Assembly: GCA_020851855.1 (NCBI GenBank)
Contig: JADZBY010000675.1
Coordinates: forward strand, 1 to 9,973
Direction: 5' to 3'
DNA: 9,973 nt
Source of the DNA: Anaerolineae bacterium
Lineage (GTDB): Bacteria; Chloroflexota; Anaerolineae; Aggregatilineales; UBA2796
Shown here one piece after another: positions 1 to 6,805 of this stretch (its first letter is position 1; each line of letters opens with the position of its first letter). The position numbers were made by a program, and so were the translations under genes. Below the pieces are notes generated by a model. The model had not been told where the DNA came from and searched no databases. It saw nothing but the letters and a program-made list of their open reading frames with translations.

Positions 1-134
1 GCTTCGACGTCGGCCACGGGCTGTGCCACTTCCGCCGCTTCGGCGACGGGCGGCGTGACCGCCTCGGCGGGCGCGTCCTGGGCGGCGGGCGTCATGTCTT
101 CAACCGCGCCGTTCTCTGCGCTCATGCTCATCAT
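1..134 (-). CDS. N-terminal fragment of an unrecognised protein with an acidic Ala/Pro-rich leader
   Basis: Only the first 44 codons lie in the window; the gene runs off the left edge. The visible part starts Met-Met-Ser-Met-Ser and continues as a low-complexity stretch rich in Ala, Pro, Glu and Val, without hydrophobic segments, so it is probably a disordered acidic extension before a folded domain outside the window. A strong Shine-Dalgarno AAGGAG (complement of 140-145) lies 5 bases before the ATG at 134; the second ATG at 131 would be 8 bases away, so either Met could be used. A good promoter lies just upstream (197-225), so the gene is transcribed separately from the hflX operon. Such extensions occur on some ribosomal and translation proteins, but the function cannot be decided from this piece. 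That it is a real gene is likely from the promoter and ribosome site together. Confidence 0.75.
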   Translation of the reverse strand, partial: MMSMSAENGAVEDMTPAAQDAPAEAVTPPVAEAAEVAQPVADVE

Positions 135-196
135 ACGTTCTCCTTGTTCGTAGAGTTGGGTGGGATAAATACGGGTTGGAAATCGAGTAGTGCGAA

Positions 197-225
197 ATTC
201 TACACCCTTGAATACACAAGATCAA
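197..225 (-). promoter_or_regulatory. sigma70-type promoter for the gene at the left edge
   Basis: On the minus strand the -35 box is TTGATC (complement of 220-225) and the -10 box is TAGAAT (complement of 197-202), separated by exactly 17 bases. They match the consensus at 4 of 6 and 5 of 6 positions. Transcription would start near 190, giving a leader of about 55 bases that carries the AAGGAG ribosome site. The surrounding stretch is noticeably richer in A and T than the genes on each side. Assignment is by motif only. Confidence 0.7.
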
Positions 226-243
226 TTGGAAACCGTTTGATTC

Positions 244-279
244 GGCCCATGCGCGCTCCGGATGGATGGCGCACCGGCC
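244..279. other. imperfect inverted repeat downstream of the small membrane protein gene
   Basis: GGCC at 244-247 pairs with GGCC at 276-279, and TGCGC at 250-254 pairs with GCGCA at 269-273, around a 14-base loop and with a 2-base internal mismatch. It starts just after the stop codon of the minus-strand gene at 281-550, where a transcription terminator would be expected. However, no run of T follows on the minus strand, so it is not a classical intrinsic terminator. It could slow RNA decay, assist factor-dependent termination, or be chance in GC-rich DNA. Confidence 0.3.
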
Positions 280-280
280 C

Positions 281-550
281 CTATTCACGATAGCCGCGCC
301 CCAGCGCCTCTGCCAGAAGCAGGCCGCCAAAACCCAGGATGAGCGCGCCGTGCAGCAGCACCACGCCGCACAAGGCCACGACCACGTTTCCGGTGGCCAG
401 CCATAGGATGTGCACGCACAGGCTCAAGATGGCCACGCCAATAGCGCCCAGCGTCAGCAGACCACGCCGCGCCGGGAGAAAGTCGCGAAACCATTTGAGC
501 AGCCGCATCAGCCATCCGGCTTCGTCCAGGCTGCGGTACAGGCTTCTCAT
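281..550 (-). CDS. small two-helix membrane protein, function unknown
   Basis: This 89-residue protein is not recognised. Residues 1-30 are amphipathic and basic (Trp, Arg and Lys among hydrophobic residues, ending in an Ala-Arg-Arg-Gly turn), followed by two strongly hydrophobic segments at about 31-51 and 55-82 with a short Thr-Gly-Asn turn between them, then a short charged tail. This predicts a small integral membrane protein with a cytoplasmic membrane-lying N-terminus. Its ATG overlaps the TGA stop of hflX in the ATGA arrangement (547-550), so translation is probably coupled to HflX and the two proteins are made together as the last genes of the mutS2-hflX unit. Position in the operon suggests, but does not show, a link to HflX or ribosome stress at the membrane. 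That the reading frame is real is supported by the tight overlap and the clean membrane pattern. Confidence 0.75.
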   Translation of the reverse strand: MRSLYRSLDEAGWLMRLLKWFRDFLPARRGLLTLGAIGVAILSLCVHILWLATGNVVVALCGVVLLHGALILGFGGLLLAEALGRGYRE

Positions 551-1911
551 GACGCCTCATCCTGCCTTTCTGCGGGCGGCTCATCGTTGGCGTAGGCCAG
601 CATACTGGCCAGCCGGGCGGGCACGTGGGCATGGAGCGCCACGCCGTCGCCGGTGTGCGTCTCTTCGCTGACCACGCCCTGATCATGGATCATCGCCACC
701 AGGTCGCCCCGGCTGTGCGGCAGCGTCACCCGGATTTCGACCAGGCTTTGCTGCAAAACTCGCGCGATCTCCGCCGTCAGCGTTTCCAGCCCTTCGCCAG
801 TGCGCGCCGAGAGCGGCACGCTGGCAGCATAGGCATCCTGTCCGCGTGGAATCTCCAGCGCGCCGGTCAGCAAGTCGATTTTGTTCAGGGCAAGGATGCG
901 CGGGATGCGCGGCACGTCGATTTCGGCCAGCGTGTCCTCGACCGTCTCGATCTGCTGCGCCGCCATCGGGTGCGCGATGTCCACGACGTGAATCAGCATG
1001 TCCGCCTCGGCCACTTCCTCGAGCGTGGCGCGGAAGGCGGCGATGAGCGTGGTGGGCAATTTTTGGATGAAGCCCACCGTGTCGGAGAGCAGCACGTGCT
1101 TGCCGGTGGGAAGCTCCAGGCGGCGCGTGGTCGGGTCGAGCGTGGCGAAAAGCTGGTCGGCGGCGTACACATCCGCGCCGGTCATCCGGTTGAGCAGCGT
1201 GGATTTCCCGGCGTTGGTGTACCCGACGAGCGCCACGATGGGCACGCCCTGGCGGCTGCGCTGGGCGCGGTGGCGGCTGCGGTGCGCGCGCACGGCTTCA
1301 AGCTCTTGCTTCAGCCGGCTGATGCGCCGCCCGATGTCGCGCCGGTCCACCTCAAGCTGCGTCTCGCCGGGGCCGCGCAGCCCGACGCCGCCCGTGCCGC
1401 CACGGCCTGCGCCGCCGCCGGCCTGGCGCGCCAGGTGCGTCCACTGCCGGGTCAGGCGCGGCAGGCGGTACTCGTACTGCGCCAGTTCCACCTGGAGCGC
1501 GCCTTCACGGGTGCGGGCGTGCTGGGCGAAAATGTCCAGGATCAGCGCCGAGCGGTCGATGACTTTCACGTCCTCGCCAAAGATTTTCTCCAACTCACGC
1601 TGGTGGCGCGGCGATAGCTCGTCGTCGAAGATGATCATGTCTGCGCCGAGTTCGGTGACGGCCTCGTGAATGGCGGCGACTTTGCCCGAACCGATGTAGG
1701 TGGCCGGATCGATCTGGCGCACGTGCTGCGTGGCCCGCCCGACGATCTCAATGCCCGCCGTTTGCGCCAGAAGCGCCAGCTCGTCGAGCGAATCCTCGAC
1801 GCGCAGCAGCGGGCGCGCCGACCGCACGTCCGCGCCCACCAGATACGCCTTTTCCGGATCAGAACCGGTCAGATTCGGGCTGTTGCGCTCGTTTTGCTCA
1901 CGGTTCGACAC
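547..1911 (-). CDS. hflX: GTPase HflX, ribosome-associated
   Basis: A 454-residue HflX, near the usual family length. HflX binds the 50S subunit or 70S ribosome, hydrolyses GTP and splits stalled ribosomes, notably under heat stress. Visible signatures: the HflX-specific Gly-rich loop and GPGETQLEVDRR motif (180-191), then the G domain with Walker A GYTNAGKS (230-237), G2 ATLDPTTR (256-263), G3 DTVG (277-280), G4 NKID (343-346) and G5 SAR (368-370). The N-terminal HflX domain spans about 20-160, joined to the G domain by a basic helix (190-222). All catalytic motifs look intact. The start is GTG at 1911; no in-frame start lies between it and the upstream stop, and conserved sequence begins about 20 residues in. 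A GGAG lies about 11 bases upstream, a rather long spacing. It follows mutS2 by 16 bp and overlaps the next gene by 4 bp, so it is mid-operon and without its own obvious promoter. Confidence 0.97.
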   Translation of the reverse strand: MSNREQNERNSPNLTGSDPEKAYLVGADVRSARPLLRVEDSLDELALLAQTAGIEIVGRATQHVRQIDPATYIGSGKVAAIHEAVTELGADMIIFDDELSPRHQRELEKIFGEDVKVIDRSALILDIFAQHARTREGALQVELAQYEYRLPRLTRQWTHLARQAGGGAGRGGTGGVGLRGPGETQLEVDRRDIGRRISRLKQELEAVRAHRSRHRAQRSRQGVPIVALVGYTNAGKSTLLNRMTGADVYAADQLFATLDPTTRRLELPTGKHVLLSDTVGFIQKLPTTLIAAFRATLEEVAEADMLIHVVDIAHPMAAQQIETVEDTLAEIDVPRIPRILALNKIDLLTGALEIPRGQDAYAASVPLSARTGEGLETLTAEIARVLQQSLVEIRVTLPHSRGDLVAMIHDQGVVSEETHTGDGVALHAHVPARLASMLAYANDEPPAERQDEAS

Positions 1912-1927
1912 AGATACACTCGCTCCG

Positions 1928-4309
1928 TCACGTCATGGGCACAAGGTTGACAACCGTCACGCCGTCGCCGCCCTCTTTTTCCTCGCCGCGCTGGTATTTG
2001 CTGACCAACGGGTGCGCGTGCAGCACATCCCGGATGGCCTTGCGCAGCGCGCCCGTGCCCTTGCCGTGGATGATGCGCACAAAGGGCAGCCCGGCCATGT
2101 ACGCCGCGTCCAGGTAGTTGTCCACCTGTTGCAGCGCGTCCTCGACCCGCGCCCCGCGCAAATCCAGTTCCAGGCCGGGCGACGTGGTGTATTCCATGCG
2201 CGGCTCGCGCGACTTTTCGGGCTTTTCCGGGCCGTTGCGTCGCTCGATCTCGTCCAGCTTGGCCCGCACGCGCAGCCGCCCGATGGCGACTTCCACATCC
2301 GTGGCCGAAATCTCCGTGATCTGGCCCTCAGACTTGAGCGAGCTGACCCACACCGTCTGGCCGAGGCGGTATTCCGGCGCAGGCGCGCCCACGTCGGGGA
2401 TGTCCTTCTCGTCGGCGGGCGCGTCGATGTTCGGGCGCACATTGAAGGCGGATTCTTCCAGCCGCTTGATGGCGTCCAACGGCTGCCCGGCGGTTTGCAG
2501 GCCGGCGCGAATCTTACGAATCTCGCGGCGCAGCTCGTCCAGTTCGCGCTCGGCAATGCGGCGCGCGCCCGCCAGCACGTCCTGCCGCTCTTTCTCCGCC
2601 GCATCGAGCCGTTCGCGCAGTTCGCGGGCCAAATTTTCCGCCTTCTTCTGGTTGGCGATGGCCGCATCACGGGCGTGGCGCGTCTCTTCGCGCGTTTTCG
2701 CCAGTTCGTCCAGCAGATTATCGGCAATCAGGTCTTCCGTGCCGACCATGCTGCGCGCCTTCTCGATGATCTCGGCGGGCAGGCCCAGGCGTGAGGCGAT
2801 GGCCAGCGCGTTCGAGCGGCCCGGAATGCCGACCACCAGCCGGTACGTCGGGCGCAGCGTTTCCAGGTCGAACTCGACGCTGGCGTTGCGCACGCCGGGG
2901 CGCTGCTGGCTGAAGATCTTCAGTTCCGGGTGGTGCGTGGTGACGAGCGTCGTCACGCTGCGCTCTAACAGGTGGATCAGGATGGCGCGCGCCAGCGCCG
3001 AGCCTTCCGCCGGGTCAGTGCCCGCGCCAAGCTCATCCAGCAGCACCAGCGACCGGCGGTCCGCTTCCCGCAGAATCTTGATCGTGTTCGTCATGTGCGA
3101 CGAGAAGGTCGAGAGCGACTGCTCGATGCTCTGCTCGTCGCCGATGTCCGCGTACACGCCCTCGAAGACGGACAGCACCGCGCCCTCTTCGGCGGGGATG
3201 TGCAGCCCGCACTGCGCCATGAGCGTCAGCAGCCCGATGGTCTTGAGCGCGACCGTCTTGCCGCCCGTGTTCGGCCCGGTCAGGACCAGCGCGTAGGTGT
3301 TGTCGTCCAGGCTCAGGTCGATGGGCACGACGGTGCGCGGGTCAAGCAGCGGGTGGCGCGCCGATTCGAGGTGGATCATGCTGCCCGGATGCGCGCCATT
3401 TGCGCCGTTCGCGGCCTCGTTGAAGCCGATCAGGCGCGGCGCGGTGGCGGTGATCGCCTCGGCATAACGCGCTTTGGCAAAGATCATGTCCAGGTGCGCC
3501 AGCCCATCCACGGTGCGCACGATGAACTCGCCCTCGTGGCCCACCAGTTCGCTCAATTCGCGCAAGATGCGACGAATCTCGTCCTCTTCGGCAAGCTGAA
3601 GCTCGCGCACGGCGTTGTTCAGCTCCACCGTGACCAGCGGCTCGATGAAAATCGTCGCGCCGCTGGATGACTGATCGTGCACGATGCCGGGAATCTTGCC
3701 CTTAAACTCCGAGCGCAGCGGCACGACATAGCGCCCGTTGCGCTGCGTGACGAGCTGCTCTTGCAGGTACTTGGCATACGTGGCGTTGTTGACGAGGCTG
3801 TTCAGGCGGCTCTGTAGCTTGTCGCTGGCGACGCGCAGATCACGGCGGATTACGGCCAGTTTCGGGCTGGCGCTGTCGTAGATGTTGCCGTTGTCGTCCA
3901 GCGCCGCGCTGATCTCGTTCTGCAGGCCCGCGCACTCTTCCAGCCCTTCGGCAATGCCGCCCAGCATGGGGAACTGGCTGCGCAGCCGCCCCAACGTGCG
4001 CTTGAGCGTGCCTGCCCGGCGCAGCGTGCCGCGAATGTCGAGCAGGATGGGCGGGTCCAGGATGATGCCGTGCTGCGCCTGTTCGACCGGCCCACGCACA
4101 TCGCGCGCGCCGCCCAACGTCAGGTCGGACTTGGATTGAAGCAGGGTGCGCGCTTCCGTCGTCTCTTGCTGCCAGTCGCGCGCCTCGCGAATGTCGCCGG
4201 TGGGGTGCAATTGGCGGATGAGCGCCGCGCCCGCCGAAAAGCTGGAATGGGCGGCCAGTTGTTCGAGAATCTTGGGCAGCTCGAGGACGAGCGCCGATTT
4301 TTCATCCAT
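1928..4309 (-). CDS. mutS2: MutS2 ATPase with C-terminal Smr domain
   Basis: A 793-residue, full-length MutS2. The family lacks the mismatch-recognition domain of MutS; it was first described as suppressing recombination and, in Bacillus subtilis, was later found to sense collided ribosomes and promote their splitting. Visible parts: N-terminal core and lever helices (1-330), ABC-type ATPase with Walker A GPNTGGKT (345-352), the STFSSHM switch (400-406), Walker B LVLLDELGAGTDP (421-433) and a His-His pair near 459; a charged coiled coil (about 525-605); a small barrel-like segment (646-690); and a complete Smr domain (about 713-790) with LDLRG (715-719) and HGKGTG (748-753). Nothing is missing. 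The ATG at 4309 has only a weak AGGT upstream. A convincing promoter lies about 60 bases before it, and hflX follows after 16 bp, so mutS2 leads the operon. Pairing with hflX favours a ribosome-rescue role here. Confidence 0.97.
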   Translation of the reverse strand: MDEKSALVLELPKILEQLAAHSSFSAGAALIRQLHPTGDIREARDWQQETTEARTLLQSKSDLTLGGARDVRGPVEQAQHGIILDPPILLDIRGTLRRAGTLKRTLGRLRSQFPMLGGIAEGLEECAGLQNEISAALDDNGNIYDSASPKLAVIRRDLRVASDKLQSRLNSLVNNATYAKYLQEQLVTQRNGRYVVPLRSEFKGKIPGIVHDQSSSGATIFIEPLVTVELNNAVRELQLAEEDEIRRILRELSELVGHEGEFIVRTVDGLAHLDMIFAKARYAEAITATAPRLIGFNEAANGANGAHPGSMIHLESARHPLLDPRTVVPIDLSLDDNTYALVLTGPNTGGKTVALKTIGLLTLMAQCGLHIPAEEGAVLSVFEGVYADIGDEQSIEQSLSTFSSHMTNTIKILREADRRSLVLLDELGAGTDPAEGSALARAILIHLLERSVTTLVTTHHPELKIFSQQRPGVRNASVEFDLETLRPTYRLVVGIPGRSNALAIASRLGLPAEIIEKARSMVGTEDLIADNLLDELAKTREETRHARDAAIANQKKAENLARELRERLDAAEKERQDVLAGARRIAERELDELRREIRKIRAGLQTAGQPLDAIKRLEESAFNVRPNIDAPADEKDIPDVGAPAPEYRLGQTVWVSSLKSEGQITEISATDVEVAIGRLRVRAKLDEIERRNGPEKPEKSREPRMEYTTSPGLELDLRGARVEDALQQVDNYLDAAYMAGLPFVRIIHGKGTGALRKAIRDVLHAHPLVSKYQRGEEKEGGDGVTVVNLVPMT

Positions 4310-4337
4310 AGGGTAGGTTTACCTGATAGAAACCGGC

Positions 4338-4368
4338 GTGGCGTACCGGGCCACGATACGCCCGCCAC
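4338..4368 (-). other. competing stem-loops in the mutS2 leader
   Basis: The predicted mutS2 5' leader can fold in mutually exclusive ways. In plus-strand coordinates GTGGCG (4338-4343) pairs with CGCCAC (4363-4368); GGCGTA (4340-4345) pairs with TACGCC (4357-4362); and GTGGC (4338-4342) pairs with GCCAC (4350-4354). All share the same 3' arm in the RNA, so only one can form at a time. The structure starts almost at the expected transcription start and ends about 30 bases before the ATG. It may only protect or insulate the message; no known riboswitch class is recognised. Confidence 0.3.
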
Positions 4369-4376
4369 GTATGCTC

Positions 4377-4405
4377 ATGCTAAGGGTATCAACGCGGAAT
4401 GTCAA
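4377..4405 (-). promoter_or_regulatory. sigma70-type promoter for mutS2-hflX
   Basis: On the minus strand a perfect -35 box TTGACA (complement of 4400-4405) is followed after exactly 17 bases by TAGCAT (complement of 4377-4382), which matches 4 of 6 positions of the -10 consensus. Transcription should start near 4370, about 60 bases before the mutS2 ATG. The promoter sits in the 164-bp gap behind the preceding two-gene unit, so mutS2-hflX can be transcribed on its own, although read-through from 6636 is not excluded because no clear terminator is seen in the gap. Confidence 0.75.
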
Positions 4406-4473
4406 CTCGGAACCCGCAGCCGGTGAACGACGGGCCACGGGCATCGACCGGAAGGCGCGCGGGGAAGGCAGGC

Positions 4474-4911
4474 TCACTCGGCCACGGGGCGCAGTCCTTT
4501 GTAGACCTGCGCACCGGACAGGGTGCGGAGAATGGTCATTGCCGGGCGGCTGATCTCGACGCCCAGTTCCACGGGCGTCAGGGGCTTGTTGCCGTTGGCC
4601 AGAAACACGCGGAAGATGGCGTCCACCAGGGCGGTGCGCTCGTTGATGAACTGGGCGTCGCGCACGGCGATGGCCAACGCCTGTTGCAGCGCATCGACCT
4701 GCCGGACCTCGGCGGTCGCCGGATCGACCCAGTCGATGGGCGCTTCTTCGCGCATGTTTTCAAACTGCGCCCGTTGTTCGGGCAGCAGGTGGCTGATCAG
4801 GTACGCCCGCAAATCGCGGCCTTCCCGTTTCCACCAGTCATAGTCAATGTGAAAGCGAGTCTCCAGCGTCGGCTTCACACGTTGACTGAGGGGCGGTGTC
4901 GTGCTGGTCAA
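4474..4911 (-). CDS. uncharacterised 145-residue protein with C-terminal helix-turn-helix-like segment
   Basis: No function can be named. The protein has an aromatic, charged N-terminal block containing HIDYDWWKREGRD (21-33), a middle block with DWVDPATAEV (60-69), and a C-terminal half (about 92-143) that reads as helix, short loop with Pro-Leu-Thr-Pro, helix, helix and a small wing, which is the pattern of a winged helix (Leu-Thr-Pro-Val-Glu-Leu as the second helix, Pro-Ala-Met-Thr-Ile-Leu-Arg-Thr-Leu as the possible recognition helix). There is no membrane segment or signal peptide. The start is TTG at 4911, supported by a strong AAGGAG 5 bases upstream. It follows the 528-residue gene after 40 bp and is cotranscribed with it. 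I have the impression, not checked, that similar short proteins with the Tyr-Asp-Trp-Trp motif occur in other Chloroflexota. A DNA-binding or transcription role is inference only. Confidence 0.85.
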   Translation of the reverse strand: MTSTTPPLSQRVKPTLETRFHIDYDWWKREGRDLRAYLISHLLPEQRAQFENMREEAPIDWVDPATAEVRQVDALQQALAIAVRDAQFINERTALVDAIFRVFLANGNKPLTPVELGVEISRPAMTILRTLSGAQVYKGLRPVAE

Positions 4912-4916
4912 TGCGG

Positions 4917-4922
4917 CTCCTT
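4917..4922 (-). promoter_or_regulatory. Shine-Dalgarno that decides the TTG start at 4911
   Basis: AAGGAG on the minus strand lies 5 bases before the TTG at 4911-4909. No in-frame ATG lies nearby, and the sequence downstream is already protein-like, so this site is the main reason to accept the unusual start codon. Confidence 0.75.
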
Positions 4923-4951
4923 ACGTCCCACGTTCCAACCGGTTACCCATC

Positions 4952-6538
4952 CTAACCTTGCCGGTCCGCCGCCATGCGCCAGTACGGTCCGCCCACATGC
5001 TGGAATTCGGGTCGGGCCACCAACGCGGCAAAGATCGGGCCGGGCGGCGTGCGGCGGATGATGTTGATGGCGCTGTACAACGTCTTGGCGTGCACGGCGT
5101 TCTGCGGGTTCAGGCGCGCCAATTCCGGGATGAGATCGGCCATGATCTCGTGCAGGCGGCGGTTGCGCTGCCGCGTCTGCGCCCAGACATCGTCCACGCC
5201 GTCGATATCTTCTGCGCCCAGGATCAGCAGCTCGTCATAGACCGCGCCGATGGAGCGCTTGAAGTTCTCAAAGTGCAGCCGCCCGGCGTTCGGGATGGCC
5301 AGCCGGATATATTCCGTGCGCGCGCGGTGGCCGCTGAAGGACACGATCAGCCGGTCCACGTCATCCGTGCGCTTGATGGTCACATATGCGCCGATGGGCA
5401 GCTTGTGGCGGCGGTAGAAGTCGCTCAGGCCGAATACGTAACGCCCTTCGCGCATGACCCACCCGGCGAACTCGTCGCCCGTCTGCTCGTCCACGAGCGT
5501 CACCCAGATGCGGGGTGAGTCGCCCGCTGCCGGGAGCATCCGCTCCAATGCGGCGTTCATGGGCAGCGCGCCGACGCGGCGGTGCGGGTAGATCAGCGTC
5601 ACCGTCAGCTCGGATGGCGGCGTTTCCGGCGGCTCCATGGGCGAGAATTCGTCGGCAAGCTCGGCCTCAAGCGCGCGCAACTCGTCGGTCAACGCCCCGG
5701 CGTCATACGGCTCTGGCCGGTATTCCAGGCGCGGCGGGATGCGCACCACTTCGGGCGGCTCCAGCCGGCGCAGGAACCACAGCGTTTTGCCCGCCGAGCC
5801 GACGTTGTCGAAGCGGTCATCCTGGCTGAGCGCCACGTCGAGCGAATACTCACGCAGCGCGGGCGATACTTCCGGACTGAGGCCGATCTCATCCATCATC
5901 GCCGTGGTGGGCAGCGGCTTGCCTTCGGCCAGGTCCAGAATCGCCTCGGCCAGATGCAGATGGCCGATGTTCACGTCCGCGAGAAGCGATTTGAGGAACC
6001 AGCGGCCATTGACGAAAATCGCGTCTGGCTCATCTACCAGGCGCGCTTCGACCTCGTCAATAATGCTCTCGCCAAACTCGGCCATGACCTCTTCCGGGTC
6101 GATGGTGGGCAGCTTGAGTTCCTGCCCGCCGTCCTCGTCCAGGTTGAGCGCGTGCGGCACGGGCAGGGCGCTGGCGAACTCTCTGCGATTCGAGCCGCCA
6201 AAGTCCACCTCGATCACGGTGAACTCCCCGATCTCATGGTTGCGACCGGGCCGCTCGCTCACCACCTTGCCCTGGGCAAAGTCCGAGGCGGGGAAGATCA
6301 GCTCCTGGCCAACCTGGTACGCCTTTCGCGGCTGGAAGACCTCGCCCTTCTTCACCAGCTTGCGCAGGCGGTCGTGTTCCTGCTTCACGCGGTGCCGAAC
6401 GATGGTCAGCGCCACCTCGCGACTGGTCAGCGGCGTCTCGTTTTCGAGGAATTGCGCGAAGAGGTAGTCAATGTCGGCCTTGCTCACGCGAAAGGACTTG
6501 GTCCAGTACGCTGCGGCCTGCGTTTTCTGCTGAAACAC
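4952..6538 (-). CDS. uncharacterised 528-residue multidomain protein, probably nucleic-acid binding
   Basis: No function can be named. Segments in order: a helix-turn-helix-like region (about 20-65); a small beta barrel of SH3/KOW type (about 72-125, beginning Tyr-Gln-Val-Gly-Gln-Glu-Leu); an acidic stretch (130-172); a helical segment ending in DRFDNVGSAGKTLWFLRR (241-258), which resembles HARE-HTH winged helices, as in the RpoE delta subunit; an acidic Pro-rich linker (280-310); a second beta-rich domain (about 320-402) with a Gly-Trp and a Gly-Leu-Ser-Asp-Phe-Tyr motif; and a C-terminal helical segment ending in PEFQHVGGPYWRM (510-522), a possible second HARE-like unit. There is no signal peptide or membrane helix, so it is cytoplasmic. 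The GTG start at 6538 has GGAGG 10 bases upstream and no nearby in-frame alternative. It leads a two-gene unit with the 145-residue protein. Several DNA-binding-like modules suggest a transcription or chromosome factor, but this is inference. Confidence 0.88.
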   Translation of the reverse strand: MFQQKTQAAAYWTKSFRVSKADIDYLFAQFLENETPLTSREVALTIVRHRVKQEHDRLRKLVKKGEVFQPRKAYQVGQELIFPASDFAQGKVVSERPGRNHEIGEFTVIEVDFGGSNRREFASALPVPHALNLDEDGGQELKLPTIDPEEVMAEFGESIIDEVEARLVDEPDAIFVNGRWFLKSLLADVNIGHLHLAEAILDLAEGKPLPTTAMMDEIGLSPEVSPALREYSLDVALSQDDRFDNVGSAGKTLWFLRRLEPPEVVRIPPRLEYRPEPYDAGALTDELRALEAELADEFSPMEPPETPPSELTVTLIYPHRRVGALPMNAALERMLPAAGDSPRIWVTLVDEQTGDEFAGWVMREGRYVFGLSDFYRRHKLPIGAYVTIKRTDDVDRLIVSFSGHRARTEYIRLAIPNAGRLHFENFKRSIGAVYDELLILGAEDIDGVDDVWAQTRQRNRRLHEIMADLIPELARLNPQNAVHAKTLYSAINIIRRTPPGPIFAALVARPEFQHVGGPYWRMAADRQG

Positions 6539-6607
6539 CGAGTTGAAGCCTCCGGGCGAGGGCGTTTTTCCGCTTGTGTAGCGCGATCTATCACGTGCAA
6601 AGTTGGA

Positions 6608-6636
6608 ATTATAGACGAAGGGTGGGCGTGTTGCAA
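6608..6636 (-). promoter_or_regulatory. strong sigma70-type promoter for the 528/145-residue gene pair
   Basis: On the minus strand TTGCAA (complement of 6631-6636) is followed after exactly 17 bases by a perfect TATAAT (complement of 6608-6613). Transcription should start near 6601, giving a leader of about 60 bases with the GGAGG ribosome site. A perfect -10, correct spacing and an intergenic position make this the best promoter in the window. Confidence 0.8.
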
Positions 6637-6724
6637 GGCAAATTCGACATTGGAAGCGGGCGGAGCCTCAGCAGGGTAACGCCGCGCGTTCGAGGCGCTT
6701 CACGAGTCCGTGGCGGAAAGGGTA

Positions 6725-6752
6725 GGAAAAGGGCGCATCGTGATGCGCCCTT
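6725..6752 (-). terminator. intrinsic terminator after rocD
   Basis: A perfect inverted repeat at 6729-6752 has 10-bp arms (AAGGGCGCAT and its complement) and a 4-base loop. On the minus strand it is followed by TTTTCCT, the U-rich tail expected of an intrinsic terminator. It lies about 55 bases after the rocD stop codon and before the promoter at 6636, so it isolates rocD from the next unit. On the plus strand only TTACCC follows, so it probably works in one direction. Confidence 0.85.
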
Positions 6753-6805
6753 ACCCACCCGAATCGCCATGTTGGAATGCGCGGCGACGCGCCCGCTCCG
6801 ACCGC

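Noticed and set aside
625..1617. 330-codon open frame on the plus strand opposite hflX
   Set aside because: HflX motifs fill the minus strand here. The plus frame is open because of GC-biased third positions and gives an Arg/His/Ala-rich product with no recognisable domain.
1700..3296. Long plus-strand frames (1700-2794 and 2118-3296) opposite mutS2
   Set aside because: They are antisense to an intact MutS2, give compositionally odd Arg/Ser- or Arg/Ala-rich products, and have no ribosome site or promoter.
4399..5061. 220-codon plus-strand frame across 4399-5061
   Set aside because: It is antisense to the mutS2 promoter and the 145-residue gene, with a low-complexity product and no start signal.
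5582..6679. 365-codon plus-strand frame opposite the 528-residue gene
   Set aside because: It runs through the minus-strand promoter and ribosome site and has no domain signal. The minus frame has proper signals and protein-like composition.
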